Below are positions 53,297 through 63,180 of a stretch of 64,000 bases of DNA, in pieces; positions within the stretch are counted from its first letter, which is position 1, and the number at the start of each line of letters is the position of its first letter. The position numbers and the translations under genes were made by a program. The notes beneath the pieces are model-generated. The model saw nothing but the letters and a program-made list of their open reading frames with translations. It had not been told where the DNA came from and made no database searches. Location of the stretch: assembly GCA_902595555.1 (NCBI GenBank), contig CACJQM010000003.1, forward strand, positions 124,001 through 188,000, written 5' to 3'. The stretch comes from an uncultured Bacteroidota bacterium. GTDB taxonomy: Bacteria; Bacteroidota; Bacteroidia; Flavobacteriales; Flavobacteriaceae.

Positions 53297-54707
53297 AATA
53301 AAAATCTCCAATAAGAGTTGTTGAGGTGTTATCTGTTACCTTGACTTTTGCATAATCTCCTAATTTTAAGTTGTTTTTTGGGAAAACAACCATTAGATTT
53401 TGTGGATTTCTTCCACACCAATGATTGGCTGATTTTTTTGATTCTTTTTCAATTAAAACAGATACAGTTTTTCCTCTGTATTTGAACAAATTTTGGTAAC
53501 TATGTTTAAGTTGCAGATCAATAATTTCACTTAATCTTCTTTGTTTAATGTCTTCAGGAACATTATCATCAAACTTTTTTGCTGCTAAAGTTCCTGGTCT
53601 TTCTGAGTATTTAAACATAAATCCAAAATCATATTTTACATAATCCATTAGTTTTAGTGTATCTAAATGGTCATCTTCTGTTTCATTAGGAAAACCTGTA
53701 ATCATATCTTGGGAAATACCGCAGTCAGGTAATATTTTTTTGATTTTTTTTATAAGTTGACGATATTCCTTAACAGTATGTTTCCTGTTCATTTTTTTTA
53801 GAATACGATCGCTTCCAGATTGAACCGGTAAATGAATGTGGTTACAAATATTATTATATCTGGCCATAGTTTCTAAAACTTCTGAATCAATGTCCTGTGG
53901 ATTTGATGTAGTAAACCGAATTCTCGTATTAGGAAAACTTTTTGCTACTATTTCCAATAGCATTGCAAAATTTACAGAGGTTTTTCTTTGAATTTCAGGT
54001 GCTTTTTTAAAATCTTTTTTTAGTCCGCCGCCATACCACAAGTAACTGTCAACATTCTGGCCTAATAGAGTTACCTCCTTGTAACCATTTTTCACCAAAT
54101 TATTAATTTCATTTAAAATCGTTTTTGGATCTCTGCTTCTTTCTCTTCCTCTTGTAAATGGAACGATGCAAAATGTACACATATTGTCACACCCTCTTGT
54201 AATTGAAACAAATGCATTTATACCATTTGTATTAAACCTGTTAGGATTGATATCTGCATATGTTTCTTCTTTCGAAAGCAGAACATTTACAGCATCATTT
54301 CCAAATTCAACCTCCTTTAACAAATTTGGCAAATCTCTGTACGCATCAGGTCCAACAACCAAGTCAACAATTTTCTCCTCAATTAAAAATTTTTCCTTTA
54401 ATCTTTCTGCCATACATCCAAGTACCCCAACTTTTAAATTCTTTTTATTTTTTTTGATTGCATTAATACTCTCGAGTTTTTTCCTTACTGTTAATTCAGC
54501 TTTTTCCCTTATTGAACACGTGTTAAGTAAAATCAAATCTGATTCATTCAATTCATTAGTGTGAGAATACCCAATTTGTTCTAGGATTGATGCAACAACT
54601 TCTGAATCAGAGACATTCATCTGACATCCATAAGAAATAATAGAGAATTTTTTAGAATTATAAATTCTCTTTTTTTTCTTATTTATTTCCAGCGTTTTAG
54701 CAAACAT
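53289..54707 (-). CDS. miaB: tRNA-2-methylthio-N6-isopentenyladenosine synthase
   Basis: This radical-SAM methylthiotransferase acts on adenosine-37 of tRNAs. The 472-residue protein has the UPF0004 domain (about 20-140, SYGCQMNVSDSEVVASILEQ, LLNTCSIREKAE) with its three cluster cysteines. The radical-SAM triad follows in RGCDNMCTFCIVPFTRGRER, then HLPVQSGSDRILKKMNRKHT, and a C-terminal TRAM domain (about 405-472). It heads the miaB - activator - lptE row and overlaps the activator gene by 8 bases. Confidence 0.97.
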   Translation of the reverse strand: MFAKTLEINKKKKRIYNSKKFSIISYGCQMNVSDSEVVASILEQIGYSHTNELNESDLILLNTCSIREKAELTVRKKLESINAIKKNKKNLKVGVLGCMAERLKEKFLIEEKIVDLVVGPDAYRDLPNLLKEVEFGNDAVNVLLSKEETYADINPNRFNTNGINAFVSITRGCDNMCTFCIVPFTRGRERSRDPKTILNEINNLVKNGYKEVTLLGQNVDSYLWYGGGLKKDFKKAPEIQRKTSVNFAMLLEIVAKSFPNTRIRFTTSNPQDIDSEVLETMARYNNICNHIHLPVQSGSDRILKKMNRKHTVKEYRQLIKKIKKILPDCGISQDMITGFPNETEDDHLDTLKLMDYVKYDFGFMFKYSERPGTLAAKKFDDNVPEDIKQRRLSEIIDLQLKHSYQNLFKYRGKTVSVLIEKESKKSANHWCGRNPQNLMVVFPKNNLKLGDYAKVKVTDNTSTTLIGDFYYD

Positions 54708-54799
54708 TCCTTCTTAGTATCAAGCAAATATATAAAAACATGTCAAAATGTCGTGTTTTTATTTTAATTGTGGCTTTACTATTGATAATTGGTACTAAA

Positions 54800-54817
54800 A
54801 ATCGATGTAAGTCGATT
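54800..54817. repeat. Inverted repeat in the miaB-topA gap
   Basis: AATCGA and TCGATT form a perfect 6-bp inverted repeat around TGTAAG in the 166-base divergent gap. It could be an operator for either gene, but no T tract follows and chance is not excluded. Confidence 0.3.
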
Positions 54818-54846
54818 GTTGTAAATTTTTTTTTAAAAAAAACATA

Positions 54847-54854
54847 TACATTTG
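54847..54854 (+). promoter_or_regulatory. -7 promoter box of topA
   Basis: TACATTTG is an exact TAnnTTTG match, 19 bases before the topA ATG. No TTG stands at the standard -33 distance; the nearest is 25 bases upstream. Confidence 0.5.
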
Positions 54855-54873
54855 TCATCCAACTTTTTAAAAA

Positions 54874-57324
54874 ATGTCTAAAAATCTTGTAATTGTAGAA
54901 TCACCGGCTAAAGCCAAAACTATAGAAAAATTTTTAGGTAGTGAATACAAAGTTGTTTCCAGTAATGGTCATATTGCAGATTTACCTTCAAATGAATTGG
55001 GGATAGACATCGAGAATGATTATAAACCAAAATACAAAATTACAAATGATAAAAAGGATTTAGTAAAAAAATTAAAAAATGAATTAAAGGGGGTTGATAC
55101 TGTATGGTTAGCTAGCGATGAAGACAGAGAGGGTGAGGCTATTGCATGGCATTTAGCTGAGAACCTAAATCTGACTGAATCAAATACCAAAAGAATTGTA
55201 TTTAGAGAAATTACTGAAAAAGCTATTAAAAATGCAATTGAAAATCCTAGACAAATAAACAAATCTCTTGTTGATGCCCAACAAGCTAGAAGGGTTATTG
55301 ATAGGTTAGTTGGTTATAAAATTTCTCCAATACTTTGGAGAAAAGTTAAGGGAGGATTATCAGCAGGAAGAGTCCAATCTGTAGTTTTGAGATTAATTGC
55401 CGAAAGAGAGAAAGAAATTTTAAATTTTAATCCTGTATCCTCATACAAAACTACTGCTGAATTTATTAATAGTAATAATATAAAATTTAAAGCTAAATAC
55501 TCCATCAACACAAATGATGATGATAATTTCAATTCTTTTCTTGATGGCTTTAAAAATGCCGAATTTTCTGTAAGTAGTATCAAAAAAAGTCCTCTGCTAA
55601 AGAAACCAGCTCCACCCTTCACAACCTCAACAATGCAACAGGAGGCTGCCAGAAAGCTTGGTTTTAATGTTTCAAGAACTATGCAAACTGCACAAAGATT
55701 ATATGAAGCTGGACATATAACTTATATGAGAACTGATAGTGTTACACTCTCTGAAACTGCACAAAATTCAATTAAGAATGCTATTGAAACAAAGTTTGGA
55801 TCTAATTATCATCAATCTAGAAATTTTAATAATAAAAGTAAGAATGCTCAACAAGCACATGAAGCAGTTAGACCTACAAATTTTTTAAATAACATTCAAA
55901 ATCTTGATGCTGATCAGTCCAACCTTTATGACTTAATTTGGAGAAGAAGTGTGGCGAGTCAAATGTCAGATGCTAAAGTTGATAAAACAATTGTAAAAAT
56001 TAAATCAAACAATCATGAAGGTCTTTTCCAATCTGATGGTGAAGTGATCAAATTTGATGGTTTTTTAAAACTTTACATTGAATCAAAGGACAATCAAAAC
56101 AATGATGATTCCCAAAACAATGTACTCCCAAATTTTACTGAAGGAGAAAGAATTACTAAGGAGAAAATTCTAGTTACGCAGATATTCTCTAAACCACCTT
56201 TCAGATTCACTGAGGCTTCACTTGTCAAAAAACTAGAGGAGCTTGGTATAGGTCGCCCTTCTACATATGCTCCCACTATAACAACTGTTATGAACAGAAA
56301 GTATGTTTTTAAAGGAACTAATAATGCTCAAACAAGAGAAATTGTACAATATATTATTGATTCTAATATTAATAGAAATGTTAATCAGGAAAATTACGGA
56401 TCTAACAAGGGAAAATTAGTTCCTAGTGAGGTAGGGCTTTTAGTGAATGAATTCCTAACGAATAATTTCAAAAATATTATTGATTATAATTTCACAGCAT
56501 CTGTTGAAAATGAATTTGACTCAATTGCTAATGGATCAAAGGATTGGAAAACAATTATTGATAAATTTTATAATCCATTTAGTTTGGTGATTGATGATGT
56601 GCAAAAAAATGCGAAAAGAGAAACTGGTGAAAGAGTACTTGGACTAGATCCAAAATCAGGTAGACAATTAAGTGTCAAGCTTGGCAAATATGGACCAATA
56701 GCTCAAATTGGTAAAGTTGATGAAGAAGAAAAACCACTATTTGCAAGTTTACTTCCAGATCAGCAAATAAGTAAGATTACTGCAGAGGAAGCTCTAAAGC
56801 TTTTCGAACTCCCTGTTTATGTTGGTGATTTTGAGAATGAAAGAGTAGAAGCAAATATTGGAAGATATGGACCCTACATTCGTTACAATAAAGTTTTTAT
56901 ACCCATTCCTGAAGGATTCAACCCCTTTACAATAACAATTGAAAAATCTATAGATCTAATAAAAGCCAAAATTGAAGCTCAAAAGCCAATTTTAGTTTAT
57001 AAATCATATGATGTTACAAAAGGAAAGGGAAGATTTGGACCTTATCTTAAATGGAATAACACATTTATTAATGTAAATAAAAATTACGATTTTGATAATT
57101 TGACTGAAGAAGATTGCATTAAATTGATTGAGGAAAAAATACAAAAAGACAAGGAAAAGATTATAATGAATTGGTCATCAGATGGTATTACAATTGAAAA
57201 GGGAAGATGGAATAAAATATACATTATTAAAGGTAAAAAGAAAGTTCCACTAGCAAAAAATGTCGATCCTTTAAAAATTACTCTAGATCAAGCCAAAGAC
57301 TACTTAAAAATCAAGAAAAAATAA
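54874..57324 (+). CDS. topA: Type I DNA topoisomerase (TopA)
   Basis: TopA relaxes negative supercoils. The 816-residue protein has the Toprim domain (1-130: NLVIVESPAKAKTIEKFLGS, WLASDEDREGEAIAWHLAEN) and SAGRVQSVVLRLIAEREKEI. The catalytic region with the active Tyr is in GHITYMRTDSVTLSE, and GIGRPSTYAPTITTVMNRKY follows. Instead of zinc fingers, the C-terminus (about 580-816) carries repeats of the type GRQLSVKLGKYGPIAQIG, ANIGRYGPYIRYN and GKGRFGPYLKWN. An arginase-like gene follows after 4 bases. Confidence 0.97.
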   Translation: MSKNLVIVESPAKAKTIEKFLGSEYKVVSSNGHIADLPSNELGIDIENDYKPKYKITNDKKDLVKKLKNELKGVDTVWLASDEDREGEAIAWHLAENLNLTESNTKRIVFREITEKAIKNAIENPRQINKSLVDAQQARRVIDRLVGYKISPILWRKVKGGLSAGRVQSVVLRLIAEREKEILNFNPVSSYKTTAEFINSNNIKFKAKYSINTNDDDNFNSFLDGFKNAEFSVSSIKKSPLLKKPAPPFTTSTMQQEAARKLGFNVSRTMQTAQRLYEAGHITYMRTDSVTLSETAQNSIKNAIETKFGSNYHQSRNFNNKSKNAQQAHEAVRPTNFLNNIQNLDADQSNLYDLIWRRSVASQMSDAKVDKTIVKIKSNNHEGLFQSDGEVIKFDGFLKLYIESKDNQNNDDSQNNVLPNFTEGERITKEKILVTQIFSKPPFRFTEASLVKKLEELGIGRPSTYAPTITTVMNRKYVFKGTNNAQTREIVQYIIDSNINRNVNQENYGSNKGKLVPSEVGLLVNEFLTNNFKNIIDYNFTASVENEFDSIANGSKDWKTIIDKFYNPFSLVIDDVQKNAKRETGERVLGLDPKSGRQLSVKLGKYGPIAQIGKVDEEEKPLFASLLPDQQISKITAEEALKLFELPVYVGDFENERVEANIGRYGPYIRYNKVFIPIPEGFNPFTITIEKSIDLIKAKIEAQKPILVYKSYDVTKGKGRFGPYLKWNNTFINVNKNYDFDNLTEEDCIKLIEEKIQKDKEKIIMNWSSDGITIEKGRWNKIYIIKGKKKVPLAKNVDPLKITLDQAKDYLKIKKK

Positions 57325-57328
57325 TATT

Positions 57329-58465
57329 TTGATACTTGAATATTTTAGTTCAGTTGAAAAAAATGCTTTGGATTTTGCAAATAGACAAAATTCAGACCAA
57401 CTAGGGAAAAAAATTGGAATAAACGGAAGGGATGATTTTAATAATTATTCAAATATAAATATTGTAATCTTTTCAATTTCTGAGTATCGGCCTGATCAAT
57501 CAATAAAAAAAACATTCAAGGCAGATAAAGACTTCAGAATAAAATTATACAGTTTGTATGTTGGAAACTGGAATAATGAAATTTTTGATTTAGGAAATCT
57601 TGTTAATGGAAATGAACTTTCAGATACTAATTATGCGCTCGAAAGAATTATCGAGTCATTTATTAAAAAACAAATTTTTGTCATAACTATTGGTGGCTCT
57701 CAGAGTTTGACTTATAACTTTTATAGTTCTATAAAATCCTTTTTGAGTTCTGTAAATATGGTTACCGTAGACAATAAGTTAGATTTTACCAAAAATAATA
57801 ATGTTGAGGATTCCTATTTATCGAAAATAATTTTGGATGATGATAATAAGCTTAATCAATTTTCTAACATAGGTTTTCAAAAACATTTAACATCTACAAA
57901 AGAAATTGAATTAGTAAGTAAAATGAAATTTGAATCACTAAGCTTGGGTAAAGTTAAATCAAATGTTGATGAGGCTGAACCTATTATAAGAGATTCAAAT
58001 CTTACATCATTCGATATTAGATCCGTTAAATCAGGTGATATTAATAATGCTCATCAGTATCCCAATGGATTTACAACATATGAGTTTTGCTCATTATCAA
58101 GATTTTCAGGATCTGGCTCAAAATCAAAAGTTGTTTCTTTTTTTGAAAACTGGGATTTTTCAATCATGAATTCTTTACTTGCTGAGGCTGTTTGGTATGT
58201 TATTGATGGCTTTAATTCGAGATTTGAAGAAAACCCTGAAGACAATAATGATAATTTTGTTTATTATCACATTGAAGTAGATAGTTATAAATTTAAGTTT
58301 TATAAAAGCTTAATGACTGGAAAGTGGTGGGTTGAATTTATTAATGATGAGTTAATATCAGTCGAAAAAGATATAATTTCTTGTACTGCAAATGATTATT
58401 ATAAATGTAAAAATTCAATCATTTCGGAAAGGATTTTAACAAGATTAAAAAATAAAATAACCTGA
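57329..58465 (+). CDS. Arginase/formimidoylglutamase-fold protein with altered metal site
   Basis: The 378-residue protein starts at TTG and aligns by pattern with the ureohydrolase fold. The metal-binding boxes are changed: the GGDHS-type box reads IGGSQSLTYNFY (His to Gln), the DAHxD box reads VDNKLDF (Asp-Asn-Lys), and the SxDxD box reads SFDIRSVKSGD (second Asp to Arg). It is therefore probably not an active manganese hydrolase. A formimidoylglutamase-annotated gene just upstream of gldK is, as I recall, common in gliding flavobacteria. A structural or regulatory role near the type IX apparatus is speculation. Confidence 0.75.
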   Translation: MILEYFSSVEKNALDFANRQNSDQLGKKIGINGRDDFNNYSNINIVIFSISEYRPDQSIKKTFKADKDFRIKLYSLYVGNWNNEIFDLGNLVNGNELSDTNYALERIIESFIKKQIFVITIGGSQSLTYNFYSSIKSFLSSVNMVTVDNKLDFTKNNNVEDSYLSKIILDDDNKLNQFSNIGFQKHLTSTKEIELVSKMKFESLSLGKVKSNVDEAEPIIRDSNLTSFDIRSVKSGDINNAHQYPNGFTTYEFCSLSRFSGSGSKSKVVSFFENWDFSIMNSLLAEAVWYVIDGFNSRFEENPEDNNDNFVYYHIEVDSYKFKFYKSLMTGKWWVEFINDELISVEKDIISCTANDYYKCKNSIISERILTRLKNKIT

Positions 58466-58523
58466 GTTTAATCCAAAATTGTTATTTTAGGGCACAAATT
58501 TTGATTAGACTTAGTTAACAACT

Positions 58524-59933
58524 ATGAAAAAAAACTTATTTATAGTACTACTTCTAGGTTTATTTATTTCTTGCTCGAAGAATGATAGAGGAGAATTAAT
58601 TGGTGTTAAATCCAACAAGTTTTTTTCAGATAAACCTCATGGTATGGTTTTGATTCCATCAGGATCATTTACAATGGGTCCTTCAAACCCAAGTGTTGTT
58701 CTTGATCAAAATCCAACCCTTAAAACAGTTTCTGTAAAAGCATTTTATATGGATGAGACTGAAATAACAAACAGTGAGTACAGACAATTTGTTAATTGGG
58801 TTAGAGATTCAGTAGTACGAAACGAGCTAGCTGTTGCTGCATATTATAAAATAGGTGAAGAAACTAAAGAAGATGATCCAATGTGGGAATTTATGCCGGT
58901 TTATAACAGAGCAGGTGACGGTGAAGAAAAAACTGCTTATCAGGAATATTTAGAAGAAAATGGTTTGGGAATTCTTGATATTGAAAATAAATCTACTTAT
59001 AGATTAAACTGGGATGTTAAAATTCCTTGGGAGAGATCAGACTACCTAGATGCCAATTATGCTGCTGTTATTGAAGGTGGTATTGGACCTGATTTGTTAG
59101 AAGATTATGAGGGGTTTTTTATACCTGCTGATTCTACACCTAATGCTTTAAGAGCTTTTAAAACAAAAAGAATAAAATATAATTACAGGCAGTTCGACTC
59201 AAAAAATAACAGGTGGAGTGAATATGAGGAAATTGAAATTTATCCTGATACTACAGTTTGGTACAAGGATTTCTCTTACAGTTACAATGAACCTATGCAT
59301 AATGATTATTTTTGGCATGATGCATATTCCGAATACCCAGTTGTTGGTGTATCCTGGGAACAAGCTAAAGCCTTCGCACATTGGAGAACTTTCTATAAAA
59401 ATCAGCATCAAAGAAAAGCCAGAAAAAATATTCAGTTAGTTAGCGATTACAGATTACCTACTGAAACTGAGTGGGAATATGCTGCGAGAGGTGGACTTGA
59501 AAGAGCTGAGTATCCATGGGGAGGGCCTTACACATATGATGACAAGGGTTGTTTCCTTGCTAATTTTAAGCCTGAAAGAGGTGATTACATTGCTGATCAA
59601 ATTTTATACACGGCAGAAGCAGAATCTTATTGGCCTAATGATTATGGTCTTTATAATATGTCAGGAAATGTTTCAGAGTGGACTGATTCTAATTTTGAGA
59701 AAGGTGCAAATGACTTTGTAGCAGGCTTAAATCCTAATATAGAGGGATCAGAGGACAATAAATTTAAAGTTGTTAGAGGTGGATCATGGAAAGATGTTGC
59801 CCATTTTTTGAAAGTTTCAACAAGAGACTATGAGAAAAAAGATATAAAAAGATCATATATAGGATTTAGAACTGTTCAAAGTTATCTAGGAGAGGATGTA
59901 GGTTTTCAGGAGAATCCAAATAAAATATTTTAA
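58524..59933 (+). CDS. gldK: Type IX secretion/gliding lipoprotein GldK
   Basis: GldK (PorK) forms, with GldN, the large periplasmic ring bound to the outer membrane in type IX secretion. The 469-residue protein has a lipoprotein signal (LLGLFISCSKN) and a formylglycine-generating-enzyme/sulfatase-modifying fold: MVLIPSGSFTMG, AFYMDETEITNSEYRQFVNW, YRLPTETEWEYAARGG, NMSGNVSEWTDS, VVRGGSWKD. A large insertion splits the fold at about 100-250, typical of GldK. It is the first gene of gldKLMN. Confidence 0.97.
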   Translation: MKKNLFIVLLLGLFISCSKNDRGELIGVKSNKFFSDKPHGMVLIPSGSFTMGPSNPSVVLDQNPTLKTVSVKAFYMDETEITNSEYRQFVNWVRDSVVRNELAVAAYYKIGEETKEDDPMWEFMPVYNRAGDGEEKTAYQEYLEENGLGILDIENKSTYRLNWDVKIPWERSDYLDANYAAVIEGGIGPDLLEDYEGFFIPADSTPNALRAFKTKRIKYNYRQFDSKNNRWSEYEEIEIYPDTTVWYKDFSYSYNEPMHNDYFWHDAYSEYPVVGVSWEQAKAFAHWRTFYKNQHQRKARKNIQLVSDYRLPTETEWEYAARGGLERAEYPWGGPYTYDDKGCFLANFKPERGDYIADQILYTAEAESYWPNDYGLYNMSGNVSEWTDSNFEKGANDFVAGLNPNIEGSEDNKFKVVRGGSWKDVAHFLKVSTRDYEKKDIKRSYIGFRTVQSYLGEDVGFQENPNKIF

Positions 59934-59963
59934 TTAAAAATTATAAACTAAAAATCAAGAATT

Positions 59964-60533
59964 ATGAAAAAACAATTATTACCAGATAACGTATTTGAGT
60001 TATTATTTGGTGTTGGTGCAGGTGTTGTTATTATTGGTGCCCTACTAAAAATTATAAATGGTTCATTAATATTTTCAGCTAACACCTGGCTTATTGTAGG
60101 TCTTTCAGTTGAAGCTGGAATTTTTGTATTATCAGGTATTCAAGGGTTTTTACTAGGTAAAAAAGATGAAGAAGATGATGTTGTTAGTACTATTGCTGTA
60201 GAGACAGCTGCATTACAAAAAGCGGTTGATGGAACAGTTAGAGGTCTTTCTGAACTAAATTCCAATATTTCAGATGCTTCAAAAGCAACAGCATCTATAA
60301 AAGTTCCTACTGACATGGAAAAAAATACTGATGATTTCAATAAAGGTTTATCCTCTGCTTCATCCAATATCCAAGAAGTTGCTAAAGTTCTTCATAATTT
60401 AAAAGAAACTGTTGCTAAATTTGAGACTGTAAATATGCCTGAGGGACTTGGTGATGAGCTTGAAAAAATGAAAAATACTGTTAAAGAATTAAATGCTAAG
60501 TATGAAGCTATGCTTGGTGCAATGAACAAGTAA
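59964..60533 (+). CDS. gldL: Type IX secretion motor protein GldL
   Basis: GldL is the inner-membrane, proton-driven motor subunit that surrounds the GldM helices. The 189-residue protein has two helices (about 10-31 and 40-62). The second carries a Glu at residue 50 (IVGLSVEAGIFVLSG), which matches the essential Glu49 described in F. johnsoniae. A cytoplasmic helical domain follows (about 75-189), with a coiled-coil end ELNAKYEAMLGAMNK. It lies 30 bases after gldK. Confidence 0.97.
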   Translation: MKKQLLPDNVFELLFGVGAGVVIIGALLKIINGSLIFSANTWLIVGLSVEAGIFVLSGIQGFLLGKKDEEDDVVSTIAVETAALQKAVDGTVRGLSELNSNISDASKATASIKVPTDMEKNTDDFNKGLSSASSNIQEVAKVLHNLKETVAKFETVNMPEGLGDELEKMKNTVKELNAKYEAMLGAMNK

Positions 60534-60534
60534 T

Positions 60535-62241
60535 ATGGCTGGATCCTCAGGAAAACAAACTAGAAGTCAAAAACTTCGACAAAATATGATAAACATGATG
60601 TACCTCGTGTTTATTGCTATGCTAGCTCTACAGATCAGTAAAGAGGTTTTGGCAACATTAGGGGTTTTAAGTGAAGACATGGAAAAATCTACCTCTGAGC
60701 TTAAAACTTCCATTGATAGTGCCTATAATATTATTGATCAAAATAGTAATCAAGATTATTACAAAATTCCCTCTGAAGAACTTCCTAAGCTAAAAGAGAT
60801 AACAGACGATTACTTCAATTTTATTCAAGATTTAAAAGATTCTTTAATAGGAATAGATGAGAATAATTATATGATTGATGTTGAATATATTGATGAAAAT
60901 GGAAATGAAAAAATTAGTCAGAGAAGAGATTATCAAGTTATGGATAAAAGTAATTATCTAGACGAGGTCTTTTTTATTAATGATGGTGTGACTGCTAAGG
61001 GTCAAAAATTTATTGATTACTTCAAAGACTTTACTGGAAAAGTGGAATCAGTTTTAGACTCAATTAAAGAGAGAGACTCAAGAACAGTTCAGTCCAATTA
61101 CGGATTTTCTACTGCATTATCTAATCTCTCATTAAGATTTAATTATCCTGAAGATGATCAAGTTGTTAACAGAGATGGTATTAAAGAGGATTGGATTTAT
61201 TACAATTATGAAAAATTCCCGCTTGTTGCGTCTCTTTCAAAATTCACTAAAATACAATCTGACATAAGATCTGTTGAATATGAAATTCTCAATTCCCTTG
61301 TTAGTAAAACAAAGGATCGTCAGTTGAGTTTTGATTCAAAAAGTACACTGCTTGAAACAGACAAACAAGCTTATTATACAAATAGTACAGTTGATGCCAA
61401 AGTAGTTGTTGGTAATACTGATTCTAGTTTTAAGCCAGATAGAGTTGATCTTAAGGTTGATAACATTAAATTAAAAGAGTCAGAATTTGAAGTTGTTGAT
61501 GGTAAAATTAAGCTAAACAAAAGATTTTCATCACCGGGAATAAAAAAAATCTATGGTTATTTGTTTTTCGATAACAATGGAAATACAGATAGTCTTTTAG
61601 TAGATACTCAATTTTATGTTATACCAAAACCAAATGAGGCGATAGTATCACCCGTAAATATGCAGGTTTTTTATATCGGCTTAAGAAATGAAATTGCTGT
61701 TGCCTTCCCTGGAATTGCTGATTTAACATCTATAAGAGTAGATGGTAAAAATGGTACAATTTTGAAAACTGGTTCTAGATATTTTGCTGCACCAAATTCT
61801 GGTGTCGAAAGTATGGATGTGGTTGTTTCGGGTAAAGCCAATGACGAAGTTATAACTAGCTTAGTTAATTTCAGAGTTGAAGATGCACCACCTGGACGTG
61901 GATCAGTATATGAGAGAGTAGGAGGTCAAGATTACAATTTTGTAAATAGTGATAAAGTATCTAAGGAATCTCTTTTATATGGCTTAATTAGAGGAGAAAA
62001 GCCGCCTGGGTTTTTATATGACTATGATATTAATGTTGAATCGTTTCAAATAACTGTTGGTAATTTACCAACAAGAACTGTTCAAGGAAATAAAATCCAA
62101 AACAGTAATGAAGCAGTAAGAGACATTAATGGCGCTAACCGAGGTTCCAGTGTAACTGTAACAGTCTTAAAAGCCGTAAAGATTGATGGAGATTTAAAAT
62201 CACCTACCAATGTAGAACCTTTTGTAGTTACTATAAAATAA
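60535..62241 (+). CDS. gldM: Type IX secretion protein GldM
   Basis: GldM spans the periplasm and transmits motion from the GldL motor to the outer-membrane ring. The 568-residue protein starts GKQTRSQKLRQNMINMMYLV with a single helix (about 17-38). Four periplasmic domains follow: a helical one (about 50-220) and three beta domains, the last ending SVTVTVLKAVKIDGDLKSPT. It starts one base after gldL and is normal in length. Confidence 0.97.
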   Translation: MAGSSGKQTRSQKLRQNMINMMYLVFIAMLALQISKEVLATLGVLSEDMEKSTSELKTSIDSAYNIIDQNSNQDYYKIPSEELPKLKEITDDYFNFIQDLKDSLIGIDENNYMIDVEYIDENGNEKISQRRDYQVMDKSNYLDEVFFINDGVTAKGQKFIDYFKDFTGKVESVLDSIKERDSRTVQSNYGFSTALSNLSLRFNYPEDDQVVNRDGIKEDWIYYNYEKFPLVASLSKFTKIQSDIRSVEYEILNSLVSKTKDRQLSFDSKSTLLETDKQAYYTNSTVDAKVVVGNTDSSFKPDRVDLKVDNIKLKESEFEVVDGKIKLNKRFSSPGIKKIYGYLFFDNNGNTDSLLVDTQFYVIPKPNEAIVSPVNMQVFYIGLRNEIAVAFPGIADLTSIRVDGKNGTILKTGSRYFAAPNSGVESMDVVVSGKANDEVITSLVNFRVEDAPPGRGSVYERVGGQDYNFVNSDKVSKESLLYGLIRGEKPPGFLYDYDINVESFQITVGNLPTRTVQGNKIQNSNEAVRDINGANRGSSVTVTVLKAVKIDGDLKSPTNVEPFVVTIK

Positions 62242-62245
62242 TATT

Positions 62246-63103
62246 ATGAAGAGTCTTGTAATTTTAATAATGTCATTAATTTTTTGCATAAGTTCTTATG
62301 GTCAATCTAATTTACTTAATGCAAAAAAACCATCTGAAATTGGTACTGAATTAATTAAAGCAGACAAGAAATCAATTCAATATCCTGAGGTTGACGATAC
62401 TGATGTATTATGGTCTAAGGTTGTATATGAATTTATTGATTTAAATGAAAAACTGAATTTCCAACTTCTTTTTCCTGTCAATGATGAACAATATACATCC
62501 ACTAGAAAATCTCTATGGAAAATTATTAGAGAAAATGTTGAAAATGGTACCATAGATGAGGTATTTGATGTAAGGAATGATAATTTTTTAAATTCCAATA
62601 GGATTACTGGAACTGAAAAGATTAAAGATTTTTATGGAAGTAAATTCACACCTGGTGACTCAAGGCCCCAAACCTATGCAACCTCATCCGATATCACTGG
62701 TTATAAAATTAAGGGTGTTTGGTTCTTTGATAAAAAACATTCCGAAATGAAATATCGACTACTAGGTATTCAGCCAGTTGGTAGAAATTTAAAAGAGTCT
62801 GGTAAAGAACAAGGATACTTTTGGATTTGGTACCCGTCTATTAGAGATGTTTTAAGTAACCATATGGTTTTTAACGATAAAAACAACAACAATAGAATCT
62901 CGTTTGATGATCTTCTTGTAAATAGAAGATTCAGCTCTTACATTTATAAATATGATAATGTATATGGTGATAGAACTATTAGAGATTATATAAGACAGAG
63001 AAATGGCGAATCAAATAGACAATATCAACTGAGATTAATTATGGAGTCCGAAAGAATTAAAAAAGAAATTCTTGATTTTGATGTTGATATGTGGGGATAT
63101 TAA
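62246..63103 (+). CDS. gldN: Type IX secretion/gliding protein GldN
   Basis: GldN (PorN) is the periplasmic partner of GldK in the ring. The 285-residue protein has a signal peptide (about 1-19, ending SSYGQ). The conserved core includes DTDVLWSKVVYEFIDLNEKL, YTSTRKSLWKII, KGVWFFDKKHSEMKYRLLGI and FWIWYPSIRDVLSNHMVFN. It is the last gene of the operon, with a 77-base gap afterwards and no clear terminator. Confidence 0.96.
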   Translation: MKSLVILIMSLIFCISSYGQSNLLNAKKPSEIGTELIKADKKSIQYPEVDDTDVLWSKVVYEFIDLNEKLNFQLLFPVNDEQYTSTRKSLWKIIRENVENGTIDEVFDVRNDNFLNSNRITGTEKIKDFYGSKFTPGDSRPQTYATSSDITGYKIKGVWFFDKKHSEMKYRLLGIQPVGRNLKESGKEQGYFWIWYPSIRDVLSNHMVFNDKNNNNRISFDDLLVNRRFSSYIYKYDNVYGDRTIRDYIRQRNGESNRQYQLRLIMESERIKKEILDFDVDMWGY

Positions 63104-63180
63104 AATTACCATTTAAATTAATTTTCAACTTTATCTTTTCAAACATTTTTACTAAATTCATTGGCTAACTTTTTTAAACA

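Noticed and set aside
54166-54564. 132-aa plus-strand ORF opposite miaB
   Set aside because: It is antisense to conserved miaB codons; a Ser/Phe-rich composition is typical of a shadow frame.
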